DNA of 64,000 nt. It comes from Halopseudomonas bauzanensis (GTDB lineage: Bacteria; Pseudomonadota; Gammaproteobacteria; Pseudomonadales; Pseudomonadaceae). The position numbers were made by a program, and so were the translations under genes. Positions 7,598 to 16,867 of the stretch are shown here, piece after piece. Under the pieces are notes generated by a model. The model made no database searches. It was not told the origin of the DNA and saw only the letters and a program-made list of their open reading frames with translations. Positions within the stretch are counted from its first letter, which is position 1; the number at the start of each line of letters is the position of its first letter. The DNA lies in NCBI RefSeq assembly GCF_900114735.1, contig NZ_FOUA01000004.1:62001-126000 (forward strand), given 5' to 3'.

Positions 7598-8365
7598 ATG
7601 CAGAAAACCCAACTGTTCGACCTGGACGGAAAAATTGCCCTGGTAACCGGCGCCAGCCGCGGCATCGGCGAAGCCATTGCCAAACTGCTGGCCCAGCAAG
7701 GTGCCCATGTCATCGTCTCCAGCCGCAAGATCGATGGCTGCCAGGAAGTGGCCGACGCCATCGTTGCCGCGGGTGGCAAAGCCACCGCCATGGCCTGTCA
7801 TATCGGTGAGATGGAGCAGATCAAGGCGACCGTCGAGGCCATTCGCAGCCAGTTCGGCAAGCTGGATATCCTGGTCAACAATGCTGCCACCAACCCCTTC
7901 TTCGGCAATGTGCTGGATACCGATCTGGACGTCTTCCAGAAAACCGTGGACGTGAACATCCGCGGCTACTTCTTCATGTCGGTTGAAGCTGGCAAGCTGA
8001 TGCGCGAAAACGGCGGCGGCGCCATTCTTAACGTCGCCTCGGTCAACGGCCTGGTACCGGGCATGATGCAGGGCATCTACTCGATCACCAAGGCGGCGGT
8101 CATCAACATGACCAAGGTGTTCGCCAAGGAATGTGCGCAGTTCGGCATCCGTTGCAACGCCCTGCTGCCGGGCCTGACCGATACCAAGTTCGCGTCGGCG
8201 CTGGTGAAGAATGACAGCATTTTGAAGCCCGCCCTGCAGCGCATTCCCCTGGCGCGCCCGGCGGACCCGAGCGAGATGGCCGGCACCGTGCTCTACCTGG
8301 TGAGCGATGCGTCCAGCTACACTACTGGCACGGCGATCAACGTCGACGGTGGCATGCTCTCCTGA
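7598..8365 (+). CDS. SDR-family oxidoreductase
   Basis: This 255-residue classical short-chain dehydrogenase has the NAD(P)-binding motif VTGASRGIGEA at about residues 13-23, the NNAA motif near 87-90, and an intact catalytic Ser (in NVASVNG) followed by Tyr-x3-Lys (YSITK). The C-terminal NVDGGML is the usual SDR end. The ATG at 7598 was preferred because AAGGA lies eight bases before it; an upstream ATG at 7571 has no site. It is the ortholog of the SDR found next to the SCP2-nudC-fimL block in Pseudomonas. The substrate is not known; 3-hydroxyacyl-CoA or a similar alcohol is plausible. Confidence 0.85.
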   Translation: MQKTQLFDLDGKIALVTGASRGIGEAIAKLLAQQGAHVIVSSRKIDGCQEVADAIVAAGGKATAMACHIGEMEQIKATVEAIRSQFGKLDILVNNAATNPFFGNVLDTDLDVFQKTVDVNIRGYFFMSVEAGKLMRENGGGAILNVASVNGLVPGMMQGIYSITKAAVINMTKVFAKECAQFGIRCNALLPGLTDTKFASALVKNDSILKPALQRIPLARPADPSEMAGTVLYLVSDASSYTTGTAINVDGGMLS

Positions 8366-8371
8366 AGCCTG

Positions 8372-8391
8372 GCCGGCCCTCGCGGGCCGGC
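8372..8391. terminator. Bidirectional terminator-like hairpin between convergent genes
   Basis: GCCGGCCC / GGGCCGGC form a perfect 8-bp stem with a TCGC loop, just after the SDR stop and just before the stop of the convergent membrane protein gene. The T-tract is short (CTTCTTC). Confidence 0.6.
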
Positions 8392-8395
8392 TTCT

Positions 8396-9037
8396 TCAAT
8401 CGAAGCCCTTCAGCGCCGTCAAGGCCTGAGGGTTCATCGCCACCGGCGACAGACCGGTGGTGCCGATTTCAATGGCATAACGAGCACCATCGGCCGCCGG
8501 CATGAAGCGAATGGCAAAGGCATCGGCATACAGCCAGCCCAGGTCGACGCCATCCAGCCAGGACCAGGCGTCGCGCCAGCGCGGCGTATCATGCAATGGC
8601 CGAGTCGGAGTGACTTCTGTTTGCTGCTCCAGCGCCAGATAGCGCCCGCTCAGGCGATCGAGGCGGTAGCCATCTTCCAGCCCCAGCGCGTGCAGCAGTC
8701 CCTGCCAGCGCAACACCTGAACCTCCAGCTCCCATAGGTCACCCTGCAATTGCAGTTGCTGAACGCCGTCTGCCGTTCGCAGGGTTGCATCAAACCGCTG
8801 GGGCGCACTTTCATTCAGCTCCAGTGTGGCAATCTGGGCACCGTCGGTAATCGGGCGAAACTGATACAGTTCCCAAGCGATAACCGCGACCGCCGCGCAG
8901 CAGCCCAGCAATGCCAACAGCAGCATGCCTTTGAGCCAGCCGAGCAGCCAATCCAGGCGCCAACCAAAACGTAGTATCAGCGATAACAGCAGCAGCGCGA
9001 GGCATCCCACCAGCACTGCCAGACCAGCGTATTGCAT
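8396..9037 (-). CDS. Two-TM membrane protein of unknown function upstream-linked to nudC
   Basis: This 213-residue protein has two hydrophobic segments (about residues 4-22 and 37-55) and then a soluble domain of about 150 residues, most likely periplasmic. The soluble part is rich in Trp and Leu (for example WELEVQVLRWQGLL and WLDGVDLGWLYADAFAIRF) but carries no catalytic motif that I recognise. It follows nudC on the same strand after 18 bases. In Pseudomonas genomes this position is occupied by a conserved hypothetical protein, sometimes labelled a multidrug transporter without evidence. I assign no function. Confidence 0.7.
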   Translation of the reverse strand: MQYAGLAVLVGCLALLLLSLILRFGWRLDWLLGWLKGMLLLALLGCCAAVAVIAWELYQFRPITDGAQIATLELNESAPQRFDATLRTADGVQQLQLQGDLWELEVQVLRWQGLLHALGLEDGYRLDRLSGRYLALEQQTEVTPTRPLHDTPRWRDAWSWLDGVDLGWLYADAFAIRFMPAADGARYAIEIGTTGLSPVAMNPQALTALKGFD

Positions 9038-9055
9038 GCGAACTCCTTGTCACAT

Positions 9056-9889
9056 TCAGGCCGGAACGGGGGGTTGTGGCTGGCCGGCCAGCCGTGCCAG
9101 ATAACAATCGATCAACCAACGGGAAATGGTGCCCTGGGGCGGTATGGCGGGCAGTTGATGGATATTCCACCAATGGGCCTCTTCGATCTCGCCGGGCTGC
9201 GGAACGATCTCACCATCGACATAGGAAGCATGGAAACCCAACATCAGCGAGTTGGGAAAGGGCCAGTTCTGGCTGCCGAGATATTCGATATGATCGACGG
9301 TAACACCGACCTCCTCCATCACCTCGCGGCGCAGCGCTTCCTCCGCCGACTCGCCAGGCTCGATGAATCCGGCCAGGGTGCTGAAGAACCCGGCGCGGAA
9401 ATTGGCCGAGCGCGCCAGCAGTACTTCCTCGCCGCGGGTGATCAGCACGATGATACAGGGCGCGAGCTTGGGGTACTGGCGATTGCCACAACCGCTGCAT
9501 TCCATCGCCCGTTCGTCCGGGCGCACCTGGGTTGGCTGACCGCAGCGGCCACAAAAACGGTGGGTGTCGTGCCAGATATCCAATTGCTGAGCTACGCCGA
9601 GCAGGCGGAACGTCGAGTCATCGACTTGCCCCAGCAGACTGCGCAAACCGTGCCATGACAGCCCAGGCAGATCGATCTGCTCCTTGACGCGCACCAACTG
9701 GCATGGCCGGTCATCCACCAGCCCCAGGGTCATCTGGTATTCGGCATCGCCCAGGTAACGCGCCATATCCGGATCATGCAACAGGTTGCCCTGGTACATG
9801 GCAAAGGATTGTTCATGACGGATCAGCACCCAGCCGTCGGCATGCGTTTCAGTGGTCAGGGAGGCAGTAAACCGGGTGAATCTCTGCAC
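9056..9889 (-). CDS. nudC: NADH pyrophosphatase / NAD-cap RNA decapping hydrolase NudC
   Basis: NudC hydrolyses NADH to NMNH and AMP and removes NAD caps from RNA 5' ends. The 277-residue protein shows all family parts: an N-terminal domain, a four-cysteine zinc ribbon (Cys113, Cys116, Cys131, Cys134), and the Nudix box GFIEPGESAEEALRREVMEE starting at residue 174. The specificity loop is SQNWPFPNSLMLGF near residues 206-219; the family usually has SQPWPFPxSLM, so one proline is Asn here. The start lies five bases after the fimL stop, so the two are probably co-transcribed, as is usual in Pseudomonas. Confidence 0.95.
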   Translation of the reverse strand: MQRFTRFTASLTTETHADGWVLIRHEQSFAMYQGNLLHDPDMARYLGDAEYQMTLGLVDDRPCQLVRVKEQIDLPGLSWHGLRSLLGQVDDSTFRLLGVAQQLDIWHDTHRFCGRCGQPTQVRPDERAMECSGCGNRQYPKLAPCIIVLITRGEEVLLARSANFRAGFFSTLAGFIEPGESAEEALRREVMEEVGVTVDHIEYLGSQNWPFPNSLMLGFHASYVDGEIVPQPGEIEEAHWWNIHQLPAIPPQGTISRWLIDCYLARLAGQPQPPVPA

Positions 9890-9894
9890 GGGAA

Positions 9895-11544
9895 TCAGGC
9901 TCCGACGCCGTAGCCGAGTTCGGCAAGGCTGTCTTCGGCGACGGCCAGGACATCGCCTGTACCGACCGATGAGCGCTCCGCCGACTCAAGATAGAATTCG
10001 ATGCTGGTCAGGGCATCGGCCAGCACCTCCAACTGCTGCGGGTCCGGTGTAGCCTGCTGCTCCAGCATGGACTTGCGAATGAAGCGTGAGGCATTGCCAA
10101 TGATATCCGACGCTCGGGTCATACCCAGGAAGATCAACCCGCCCCGCACGGTTTCCAGTGTCGCCGGTACGTTCAGCAAGTGCATGCGGTCGTTGCCCGA
10201 CTCGATGTAGGCCGTGATGGCCCGTCTGGCCAGGGCCAGTCCCGCCTGGGATTCCTCAACTAGCACGATATGCGCTTCCTTGAGTTCGACCGGGCCGGGA
10301 TTGCGGCTTTCGTCGAATCCGCCCAGAGCTTCTCCCTCGTTTTCCAGGCGGTTCACCGTCAACTCGGCATGTAGTACCGCGTCGGCAACCTGCTCCAGCA
10401 CCCCGCTGTTGCCGGACTGCCAGCCGCTCAACTGCTGCGCCGCGTGCCGGATCTTGCCGGCAATCTCCGCCAGGTCCAGCATATCCAGCGTCTTCCACAA
10501 CCGCTGCAGGGCAGTATCCAGGGTCTCGAGGGATTGCTCGGCATCGCCGGCGTTGCGTGCCAACAGGTCCAGTAGATCCTTGACCGCGGCAATTTCCTCA
10601 TGCAACGCCTCGGCAACCGAGCGCATCACATCGGCACCAGGGCCCTGCAGACGATCGAAGGCACGCTGCAGAGCCGCTTCGCTGTAACCGGGGTCCGGCA
10701 GATTGACGGCGCGGCGGACTTCCTCGCACAACACGCAGCCGGCATCGCCCAGGGCGACCAGATACAGCATCGCCCTCAGCAGCGATGCACTGTCCGAAGC
10801 GGAATGACCAGAAGCCAGGCGTTTGAGTTCGCGATCCAGCCGCGAGTACAGACGTTTGCGCTCCGCGGTCATTTGCAGGGGCACGGCATCCATCGCCTCA
10901 AGCGAGGCGGATGCAACCCAGCACAGGGTCGCTGTACGATCATCCAGGCGGGTTTCCATACGTTGCAGGGCGCGCTGCATCAACGAGATGCCCGCCGCCG
11001 GCCGCTCATCCCGGAGCATACCCAGCAGCCCCAATTGGTACATCTGCCGCAACCGTGCAAAGGTGCGGGTATCCAGCGGCTCCTTCGATCCATCACGCAG
11101 GGCCACGGGCAACCGTTGTACATCCAAGGGATAGAAATGACTTTCCGCCAGGGGCGGCGCATCCGCCCGGTGGGCGCGCAGGTCGTTGATGGTCGGCAGC
11201 AGCAGTTCGGGCTGCTCGACACCCTGTTGGCGGCACAGATGCAAATAGCGCTGGAGCAGGAACAGGCCATTGCACAAGGCGGATAGCGGGGCGTTTCTGC
11301 CCTCGCCCTCATGCTCCGGAATATCCGTCGCCAGGGCGATCATTTCTTCCGCCAGCAATGCTGCGCCATCCAGCTCAATCAGGTTCAGCGTACCGCGCAG
11401 CTGCTGCAGCCCCTCAATGGCCTTTTGCAGCAGGCTGCCGTTTTGTCTTTCCTCAAGGAACTGCTGCAGCAGATCCTCGACGCCAGCCATGCTGGCGAAC
11501 AGCTCATCCTTGACAAGATCGAGTGATGTGGCACCGGTTAACAT
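9895..11544 (-). CDS. fimL: FimL, ChpA-like regulator of type IV pili and cAMP signalling
   Basis: FimL resembles the N-terminal part of the chemosensory kinase ChpA but lacks its kinase and receiver domains. In P. aeruginosa it supports twitching motility and adenylate cyclase CyaB activity, thereby Vfr-dependent virulence gene expression. The 549-residue protein is almost all helical, with two Hpt-like bundles (about residues 1-110 and 410-520) around a middle region. No phospho-accepting His motif is evident, which fits the family. The ATG at 11544 has GGAG nine bases upstream. Its placement between nudC and the crotonase is exactly the PA1821-PA1823 order, which supports orthology. Presence of fimL implies that the organism makes type IV pili. 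Confidence 0.88.
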   Translation of the reverse strand: MLTGATSLDLVKDELFASMAGVEDLLQQFLEERQNGSLLQKAIEGLQQLRGTLNLIELDGAALLAEEMIALATDIPEHEGEGRNAPLSALCNGLFLLQRYLHLCRQQGVEQPELLLPTINDLRAHRADAPPLAESHFYPLDVQRLPVALRDGSKEPLDTRTFARLRQMYQLGLLGMLRDERPAAGISLMQRALQRMETRLDDRTATLCWVASASLEAMDAVPLQMTAERKRLYSRLDRELKRLASGHSASDSASLLRAMLYLVALGDAGCVLCEEVRRAVNLPDPGYSEAALQRAFDRLQGPGADVMRSVAEALHEEIAAVKDLLDLLARNAGDAEQSLETLDTALQRLWKTLDMLDLAEIAGKIRHAAQQLSGWQSGNSGVLEQVADAVLHAELTVNRLENEGEALGGFDESRNPGPVELKEAHIVLVEESQAGLALARRAITAYIESGNDRMHLLNVPATLETVRGGLIFLGMTRASDIIGNASRFIRKSMLEQQATPDPQQLEVLADALTSIEFYLESAERSSVGTGDVLAVAEDSLAELGYGVGA

Positions 11545-11584
11545 CGCTTCAGTCTCCTTCGTCCCTGCAGTCAGACTGGCACGC

Positions 11585-12397
11585 TCAATCGGCGAACTCG
11601 GCTGGTTTTCTGCTCATATGTGCCGTCATGGCCAGCTTGAGATCTTCCGATTGCAGCATGGCCGCGTTCCAGGTGGCGATATAGTTCAACCCGTCTGCAA
11701 CGCTGTGATCACGGCTGTAGCGAATCATTTCCTTGGTCCCGCGAATGGCCAGCGGAGACTTGGCGGCAATCTGGCCGGCAATACCCATCACGCCTTCGAT
11801 CAGCGTGGCATGGTCAGCATAGACGCGGTTTACCAGCCCCATCTCCCGGGCCTCGTCTCCGAAGACCGCGCGACCGGTGTAGGCCAGTTCGCGCATCATG
11901 CCATCACCAATAATATGGGGCAATCGCTGCAACGTACCGACATCCGCCGCCATGCCCATGTCGATTTCCTTGATCGAGAAATGCGCGCTCGCAGTAGCAT
12001 AACGCATGTCGCAGGCGCTGATCAGATCTATCGCACCACCGATACAATAGCCATGTACAGCGGCGATGACCGGCTTGCGGCATTCTTCAACGGCATTGAA
12101 AGCAGCTTGCAGGCGCAGCACATTGCGGCGGATACGCTCGGCGTTGCGGCCAATATCCTGGGTCATTTCGCCGGCCGCCTGGGCCAGCATGGCCAGATCG
12201 ATTCCGGCGGAAAAATGGTCACCGGCGCCGGAGATAACCGCGACACGGACGCTGTCGGTGCGGTCGACCCAATCGAATATGTCGACCATCTCGGTCCAGA
12301 ATGCTTCATCCATGGCATTGGCCTTGGCCGGACGGTTGATCAACACATGGGCGATGGCCCCGTGTTGCTCGACTTTCAGCGATTGGTATTCGTGCAT
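11585..12397 (-). CDS. Enoyl-CoA hydratase/isomerase, dienoyl-CoA isomerase type
   Basis: This 270-residue crotonase-fold protein has the oxyanion-hole motifs FSAGIDL (residues 62-68) and HGYCIGGAIDL (115-125). Acidic residues expected in delta3,5-delta2,4-dienoyl-CoA isomerase occur at Asp124, Glu144 (in FSIKEIDMG) and Asp152 (in MAADVGT), so an isomerase role in beta-oxidation of odd-position unsaturated fatty acids is favoured over simple hydration. I chose the ATG at 12397 because the sequence begins like the family (MHEYQSLKVEQ) and has a purine-rich upstream site; the longer frame upstream lacks homology. It precedes fimL by 40 bases, matching the Pseudomonas order. Confidence 0.88.
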   Translation of the reverse strand: MHEYQSLKVEQHGAIAHVLINRPAKANAMDEAFWTEMVDIFDWVDRTDSVRVAVISGAGDHFSAGIDLAMLAQAAGEMTQDIGRNAERIRRNVLRLQAAFNAVEECRKPVIAAVHGYCIGGAIDLISACDMRYATASAHFSIKEIDMGMAADVGTLQRLPHIIGDGMMRELAYTGRAVFGDEAREMGLVNRVYADHATLIEGVMGIAGQIAAKSPLAIRGTKEMIRYSRDHSVADGLNYIATWNAAMLQSEDLKLAMTAHMSRKPAEFAD

Positions 12398-12500
12398 CTC
12401 TACAGCTCCCTGATATTGTTCTGATAACCGGCAAACTATACCAAGCCCGCCCCCAGCGGTATAACCATTCCTGTTACTGATGCGTGGGCGGCGGCGCCGT

Positions 12501-13229
12501 CTATTCGGTGACCAGTTCGGCTGTTTGCGGCCAGGCGACAAAGCCGGCCGCCTTTTCAATGGCCGCCAGTCGTTCCTCATGGGCCACCAGTTCCGCCTCG
12601 CTGGCCCGGATGACCGGTAGCGCTGGACGCGCTGGGTCCAACCGGCGAATCGTACCGACCTCCCCGCCACCATTTTCCCCGGCGGCATGGCTGGCCAGCG
12701 ACAAAGCCGTCTGGCCGCCGGTCATGATCAGGTAGACATCAGCCAGAATCTCGGCGTCCAGCAGCGCGCCGTGCAGGTCACGCTGAGAGTTGTCGACACC
12801 ATAGCGCTTGCACAGGGCGTCCAGGCTATTACGCTGGCCTGGGTGCTTGTCCCGGGCAATACGCAGGGTATCAACCACTGAACAATGATCCGCTACCTGA
12901 CCATGGCCCCCTCTAAGCAGCTGTAGCTCGGCATCGATGAAGCCGACGTCGAACGCCGCGTTGTGGATAACCAGACGTGCGCCCTTGATGAAGGCCATGA
13001 AGTCATCGACGACATCAGCGAACAGCGGCTTGTCTGCCAAAAACGCATCACTGATGCCGTGGACCGCGAACGCGCCCTCTTCCACTTCCCGCTGGGGGTT
13101 GATGTAGACGTGGAAGTGGCGGCCGGTCAGGCGGCGGTCGAGCAGCTCGACACAACCGATCTCGATGATCCGGTGCCCTTCACGGACTTCAATACCTGTG
13201 GTTTCGGTATCCAGAACGATTTCACGCAT
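12501..13229 (-). CDS. dnaQ: DNA polymerase III epsilon subunit (proofreading 3'-5' exonuclease)
   Basis: Epsilon is the proofreading exonuclease of the polymerase III core. The 242-residue protein has the DnaQ-type motifs: ExoI with Asp7 and Glu9 in IVLDTETTG, ExoII in [14 protein letters not shown], and ExoIII in [16 protein letters not shown]. The C-terminal tail, about 60 residues, would bind the alpha subunit. The ATG at 13229 was chosen because the protein then begins [12 protein letters not shown], as in orthologs; the frame extends upstream without homology. The start overlaps the end of rnhA by eight bases, implying translational coupling. Same rnhA-dnaQ pairing as in many gammaproteobacteria, but here in tandem. 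Confidence 0.95.
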   Translation of the reverse strand: MREIVLDTETTGIEVREGHRIIEIGCVELLDRRLTGRHFHVYINPQREVEEGAFAVHGISDAFLADKPLFADVVDDFMAFIKGARLVIHNAAFDVGFIDAELQLLRGGHGQVADHCSVVDTLRIARDKHPGQRNSLDALCKRYGVDNSQRDLHGALLDAEILADVYLIMTGGQTALSLASHAAGENGGGEVGTIRRLDPARPALPVIRASEAELVAHEERLAAIEKAAGFVAWPQTAELVTE

Positions 13230-13683
13230 CCTGCACCGCCCCTCTGCCCAAGACCTGATCCACACCGCGATTGGCCAGTGCATCGGCCAGATCATTTTCC
13301 GGATGTCCGCTATGCCCCTTGACCCAGCGCCATTCAACCTGGTGCTGATTGACCAGTGCGTCCAGTTCCTGCCAGAGATCGGCGTTCTTTACCGGTTGGC
13401 GGCTGGCTGTCTTCCAGCCGCGCTTCTTCCAGTTGGGCATCCATTCGCGGATGCCTTTCATGACGTATTCCGAATCGGTGGTAAGCAACACGCTGGCTGG
13501 CTTCTTCAGCGCCTCCAGTCCACGAATGGCAGCAGTCAGCTCCATCCGATTGTTGGTGGTATTGAGTTCACCGCCGAACAGGGTTTTCTGGTGTTCGCCC
13601 AGACGCAGAAGTACGCCCCAGCCCCCCGGCCCCGGATTTCCCTTGCAGGCGCCGTCGGTAAAAATCTCGATTGTGTGGCTCAT
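13222..13683 (-). CDS. rnhA: Ribonuclease HI
   Basis: RNase HI cleaves the RNA strand of RNA-DNA hybrids, removing primers and R-loops. The 153-residue protein is full length. The four metal-binding acids are all present at the E. coli positions: Asp10 ([11 protein letters not shown]), Glu48 (NNRMEL), Asp70 (TTDSEYV) and Asp134 (DLADALA), with His124 in VKGHSG. The basic protrusion ([16 protein letters not shown]) is also kept. Its start overlaps the methyltransferase stop by one base, and its end overlaps dnaQ by eight, so the three genes form one tight operon. Confidence 0.97.
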   Translation of the reverse strand: MSHTIEIFTDGACKGNPGPGGWGVLLRLGEHQKTLFGGELNTTNNRMELTAAIRGLEALKKPASVLLTTDSEYVMKGIREWMPNWKKRGWKTASRQPVKNADLWQELDALVNQHQVEWRWVKGHSGHPENDLADALANRGVDQVLGRGAVQDA

Positions 13684-14453
13684 TACTCGTTCCGTTTATG
13701 TGTCCGCCGGTTGCCCGCAACCAGCGGCGGGAGATGCAGTGTGGGGAAGACAATTCCCCGTTGCCGGCGCGGCGTGAGGCCCAGCGCCTGGCGTCGTGCC
13801 AGCAGAAAGTAGAAGCCGCCGCCGGGTAACTGGTGCCGTTGGCCCAGGGCATCGATGCGCCGGAGCCGCTCCAGCCAGGCTTGCGATTTGAGGGGCGGAA
13901 GATAACACCCATCAACGCGTTTCTCCACTGCAAAACCCAGCAACTCCAGCCAGTCGGTCAGGCGCGCAGGACTGATGAATCCTGCTTCGCTGAACCAGTC
14001 GCGCCCGGCAAAATGATTGAAGCCCCAGCTGCTCCAGGGATTGAAGCCGAATACCAGCAGATGGCCGCCCGCCCTCACCGCCTGGCCGGCTTCGCGCAGC
14101 AAGCTGCGCGGTGACAGGCAGAAATCCAGCCCGTGATGCAGTACCACGGCGTCCAGCGAGTGCGGAGCAAAGGGCCACTGAGTCTCTTCCACCGGCAACG
14201 CCGACGGCCCGCCCAGCAGGTCCAGCTGCCAGTGATTGCGCAGCACAGTGCGCTCATCATCCAGCAGTTCGGCAGCCAGCCCGTACTGCACCAGATGATG
14301 ACCGAAGCAGGCCGGCAACGCCTTGCGCATCACTGCCCGCTCGGATTCCAGCAACCAGCACCCGGGTGGGCTGTTCAGCCAATTCCGGGCCACGCCGAGC
14401 AGGCGGAGCAGGTCTTCCTGGCTGATGGAGCGTGACGACTCTGGTATCACCAT
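13683..14453 (-). CDS. Class I SAM-dependent methyltransferase-domain protein upstream of rnhA
   Basis: This 256-residue protein matches the methyltransferase-domain protein that sits between gloB and rnhA in Pseudomonas (PA1814 position). The SAM-binding core is weakly marked, with PLVQYG/LLDDE-type segments near residues 50-75, an [18 protein letters not shown] segment near 95-115, and a [19 protein letters not shown] segment at about 130-150 that corresponds to the motif after strand 4. The glycine-rich motif I is poor, so SAM binding is inferred from overall similarity. The substrate is unknown. It is divergent from gloB and overlaps rnhA by one base (TAATG). Confidence 0.75.
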   Translation of the reverse strand: MVIPESSRSISQEDLLRLLGVARNWLNSPPGCWLLESERAVMRKALPACFGHHLVQYGLAAELLDDERTVLRNHWQLDLLGGPSALPVEETQWPFAPHSLDAVVLHHGLDFCLSPRSLLREAGQAVRAGGHLLVFGFNPWSSWGFNHFAGRDWFSEAGFISPARLTDWLELLGFAVEKRVDGCYLPPLKSQAWLERLRRIDALGQRHQLPGGGFYFLLARRQALGLTPRRQRGIVFPTLHLPPLVAGNRRTHKRNE

Positions 14454-14465
14454 GGGATCTCCGGG

Positions 14466-14494
14466 TTGGCCTGGGTCATATTACCTCCTATAAG
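14466..14494 (+). promoter_or_regulatory. Candidate sigma-70 promoter of gloB
   Basis: TTGGCC (14466-14471) and TATAAG (14489-14494) are separated by exactly 17 bases. Transcription would begin near 14501, about 28 bases before the gloB ATG, in a divergent intergenic region of 75 bases. Confidence 0.45.
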
Positions 14495-14528
14495 ATACAG
14501 ATCACCATTCAAGGAAGGTACGAAGCCC

Positions 14529-15308
14529 ATGCCACAGTTCATTGCCTTGCCAGCATTCCAGGACAACTACATCTGGTTGTTGCTGGACGAAACCACACTG
14601 CAGGTTGCGGCGGTCGATCCGGGCGACGCCCAGCCGGTCATCACCTGGCTGAGCCGCCATCCGGAATATCAGTTGTGCACCATACTGCTCACCCACCACC
14701 ACCCTGACCATACCGGCGGGGTACTGACCCTCAAGGCCGCGACCGGCTGCAAGGTCTGGGGGCCGACCAACGACACCATCAAGGGTATCGACCGGCCGCT
14801 CGAAGATGGCTTCCAGATATGCCTGTTCGAACAGGAGATCCAGGTGCTGGCGGTGCCCGGCCATACCCTGGACCATATTGCCTACTTCTGCGATCACCCA
14901 AGTGACCCCTGGCTGCTCAGCGGCGACACCCTGTTCGCTGGCGGCTGCGGCAGACTGTTCGAGGGGTCTGCCGAGCAGATGTATGCCTCGCTGCAGAAGC
15001 TGGCCGCGCTGCCGGATAACACCACCATATATTGCACCCATGAATATACCCAGTCCAACCTGCAATTCGCCCGTGCGGTCGAGCCGGACAATCTGGATAT
15101 AAAGGTGCGCCTCGAAGTGGTCGAGGACCTGCGCCGGGACGGTCGCATTACCCTGCCCACTACCCTGGCCCTGGAAAAGCGTACCAATCCCTTTCTGCGC
15201 TGCGAAGATTCCCATGTGCGCGGCGCAGCGGCCAGTCACAGCGGCAGCATGCCGGCCAGTGCAGTGCAAACCTTTGCTGCCATTCGCGCCTGGAAAGACA
15301 CATTCTGA
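14529..15308 (+). CDS. gloB: Hydroxyacylglutathione hydrolase (glyoxalase II)
   Basis: Glyoxalase II splits S-D-lactoylglutathione into D-lactate and glutathione, the second step of methylglyoxal detoxification. The 259-residue protein belongs to the metallo-beta-lactamase fold. The dinuclear metal site is visible as LTHHHPDHTGG (His56, His58, Asp60, His61), with a further His in VPGHTLDHIAYF and Asp in LLSGDTLFAGGCGRLFEG. The glutathione-binding C-terminal helices end in the usual way (FAAIRAWKDTF). The ATG at 14529 follows GGAAGG; a longer upstream frame has no family similarity and overlaps the promoter. Confidence 0.95.
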   Translation: MPQFIALPAFQDNYIWLLLDETTLQVAAVDPGDAQPVITWLSRHPEYQLCTILLTHHHPDHTGGVLTLKAATGCKVWGPTNDTIKGIDRPLEDGFQICLFEQEIQVLAVPGHTLDHIAYFCDHPSDPWLLSGDTLFAGGCGRLFEGSAEQMYASLQKLAALPDNTTIYCTHEYTQSNLQFARAVEPDNLDIKVRLEVVEDLRRDGRITLPTTLALEKRTNPFLRCEDSHVRGAAASHSGSMPASAVQTFAAIRAWKDTF

Positions 15309-15398
15309 AACAGTATCATCCGGCGTAGCCGCACGTGGTGTCATGGGCATCCGTGCGGCAATTTTCGCCGGTGCGACATATGGTCCGGATCTGCTTCC

Positions 15399-15427
15399 TT
15401 GACCCCTCGGGGGTGGCTCCCTAGAAT
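15399..15427 (+). promoter_or_regulatory. Sigma-70 promoter of mltD
   Basis: TTGACC (15399-15404) and TAGAAT (15422-15427), each one mismatch from consensus, are separated by exactly 17 bases. Transcription would start near 15434, about 19 bases before the chosen ATG at 15453. This rules out in-frame start codons further upstream. Confidence 0.7.
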
Positions 15428-15452
15428 CGGGCAAATTTTAACGGACCAGCTC

Positions 15453-16802
15453 ATGTTATTTTCGCCCAACGCTCTCAGAAATGGATTCCTGACGCTGTGG
15501 CTAGTCGTACTTGTCGGCTGTCAGACCACCACCGGCCCAACGGGCCAGTCCACCGCTATCAAAACCTTGCCCGCGCCCTCTGCGGCAGGCTCTGCAGACA
15601 GCGCCCAAACCACCAAGCCGCGCTGGCGGGTACCGCAACAGGTCGATGAACCACGCACCCTGTGGACACGCATCCGCGATGGCTTCCTGCTCGACCCCAC
15701 GGTAGAGGACAATCCCCGCGTCGATCAGCAGCGTCTGTTTTTCGCCTCCCAGCCGCGCTATTTCGAAATCACTTCCAAGCGCGCCCAGCGTTACCTGCAC
15801 TATGTAGTAGAAGAGCTGGACAAGCGCGACATGCCTCTGGAGCTGGCGCTGCTGCCCTTCGTGGAAAGCGGCTACAACCCCATGGCCTACTCCACGTCCC
15901 ATGCCGCTGGCATCTGGCAGTTCATTCCATCCACCGGCCGGGTGTTCGCCCTGCGCCAAGATGACTGGTATGACGGTCGGCGTGACATCACCGCCTCCAC
16001 CACCGCAGCACTGGACTACCTGAGCAAACTCAGTGATATGTTCGAAGGTGACTGGCTGCTCGCCGTGGCGGCCTACAACTGTGGTGAAGGCTGTGTCGGT
16101 CGTGCGGTCAAGCGCAACCAGGCGCTGGGACTGCCGGCGGACTACTGGAACCTGCAGCTGCCCCGCGAAACCATGAACTATGTACCCAAGCTGCTGGCTC
16201 TGGCGCAGATCATCAACAGCCCTGAAGAATACGGCACCGTCCTGCCCTCGCTGGATGACACGCCCTATTTTGCCCAGATCACCATCAAGCGGCCGTTGGA
16301 TCTGGTCAAGGCCGCCGAGCTGGCGAGCATTTCCACCGACGAGATGAAGTATCTCAATCCAGCATTCAAACATCGGGTGGCAACGCCCAACGGCCCCTAC
16401 CAATTGTTGATTCCGGTGAATCAGGCCGAACAGTTCAGCTCGGCGCTGGCCCAGTTGCCGGAGAGCGAACGGGTATCCTTCACCCGTTATACCGTACGCC
16501 GCGGCGATACCCTGTCGCAGATTGCCCGCCGGCACAACCTGAGCGTAGGCATGCTGCGCCAGGCCAATGAGATGCAGGGCAGCCTGATCAATATCGGTCA
16601 GACCCTGATCGTGCCTCACGGCCCGTCGACCCAGGTGGCCAGTGCTAATGTGCCGGAAAAACGTACCTATACCGTCAAGTCCGGCGATTCCCTGTACAGC
16701 ATCGCCCGCCGCTTCAACGTGGAAATCAAGCAGTTGCGCGCCTGGAACGGTGTCGACACGCATCTGCGGCCGGGCCAGCAACTGACCCTGCGTATGCCCT
16801 AG
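15453..16802 (+). CDS. mltD: Membrane-bound lytic murein transglycosylase D
   Basis: MltD cleaves the glycan strands of peptidoglycan to 1,6-anhydromuropeptides. The 449-residue precursor is a lipoprotein: the signal ends in LVGC with the lipidated Cys at residue 23, followed by a flexible Thr/Ala/Pro-rich linker. The SLT family-1 catalytic domain (about residues 105-260) has its catalytic Glu138 in LLPFVESGYNPMAYS and the AAYNCGEGCVGRA motif. Two LysM peptidoglycan-binding domains follow (about residues 345-390 and 405-449), each with the YTV(R/K)xGDxLxxIARR signature. The start is fixed by the promoter just upstream. It follows gloB as in other Pseudomonas. Confidence 0.95.
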   Translation: MLFSPNALRNGFLTLWLVVLVGCQTTTGPTGQSTAIKTLPAPSAAGSADSAQTTKPRWRVPQQVDEPRTLWTRIRDGFLLDPTVEDNPRVDQQRLFFASQPRYFEITSKRAQRYLHYVVEELDKRDMPLELALLPFVESGYNPMAYSTSHAAGIWQFIPSTGRVFALRQDDWYDGRRDITASTTAALDYLSKLSDMFEGDWLLAVAAYNCGEGCVGRAVKRNQALGLPADYWNLQLPRETMNYVPKLLALAQIINSPEEYGTVLPSLDDTPYFAQITIKRPLDLVKAAELASISTDEMKYLNPAFKHRVATPNGPYQLLIPVNQAEQFSSALAQLPESERVSFTRYTVRRGDTLSQIARRHNLSVGMLRQANEMQGSLINIGQTLIVPHGPSTQVASANVPEKRTYTVKSGDSLYSIARRFNVEIKQLRAWNGVDTHLRPGQQLTLRMP

Positions 16803-16823
16803 GGCCAGCGCTTTCGCTTATAG

Positions 16824-16854
16824 CCGGGGGATGTTAGCTTTACAGCTTCCCCGG
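16824..16854 (+). other. Hairpin between mltD and nppA1
   Basis: CCGGGG (16824-16829) pairs with CCCCGG (16849-16854) across a 19-base loop, with a little extra pairing inside. There is no T-tract, so it may be a weak terminator for mltD or an attenuator ahead of the transporter operon. Confidence 0.35.
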
Positions 16855-16867
16855 TTACGCGAATGCC

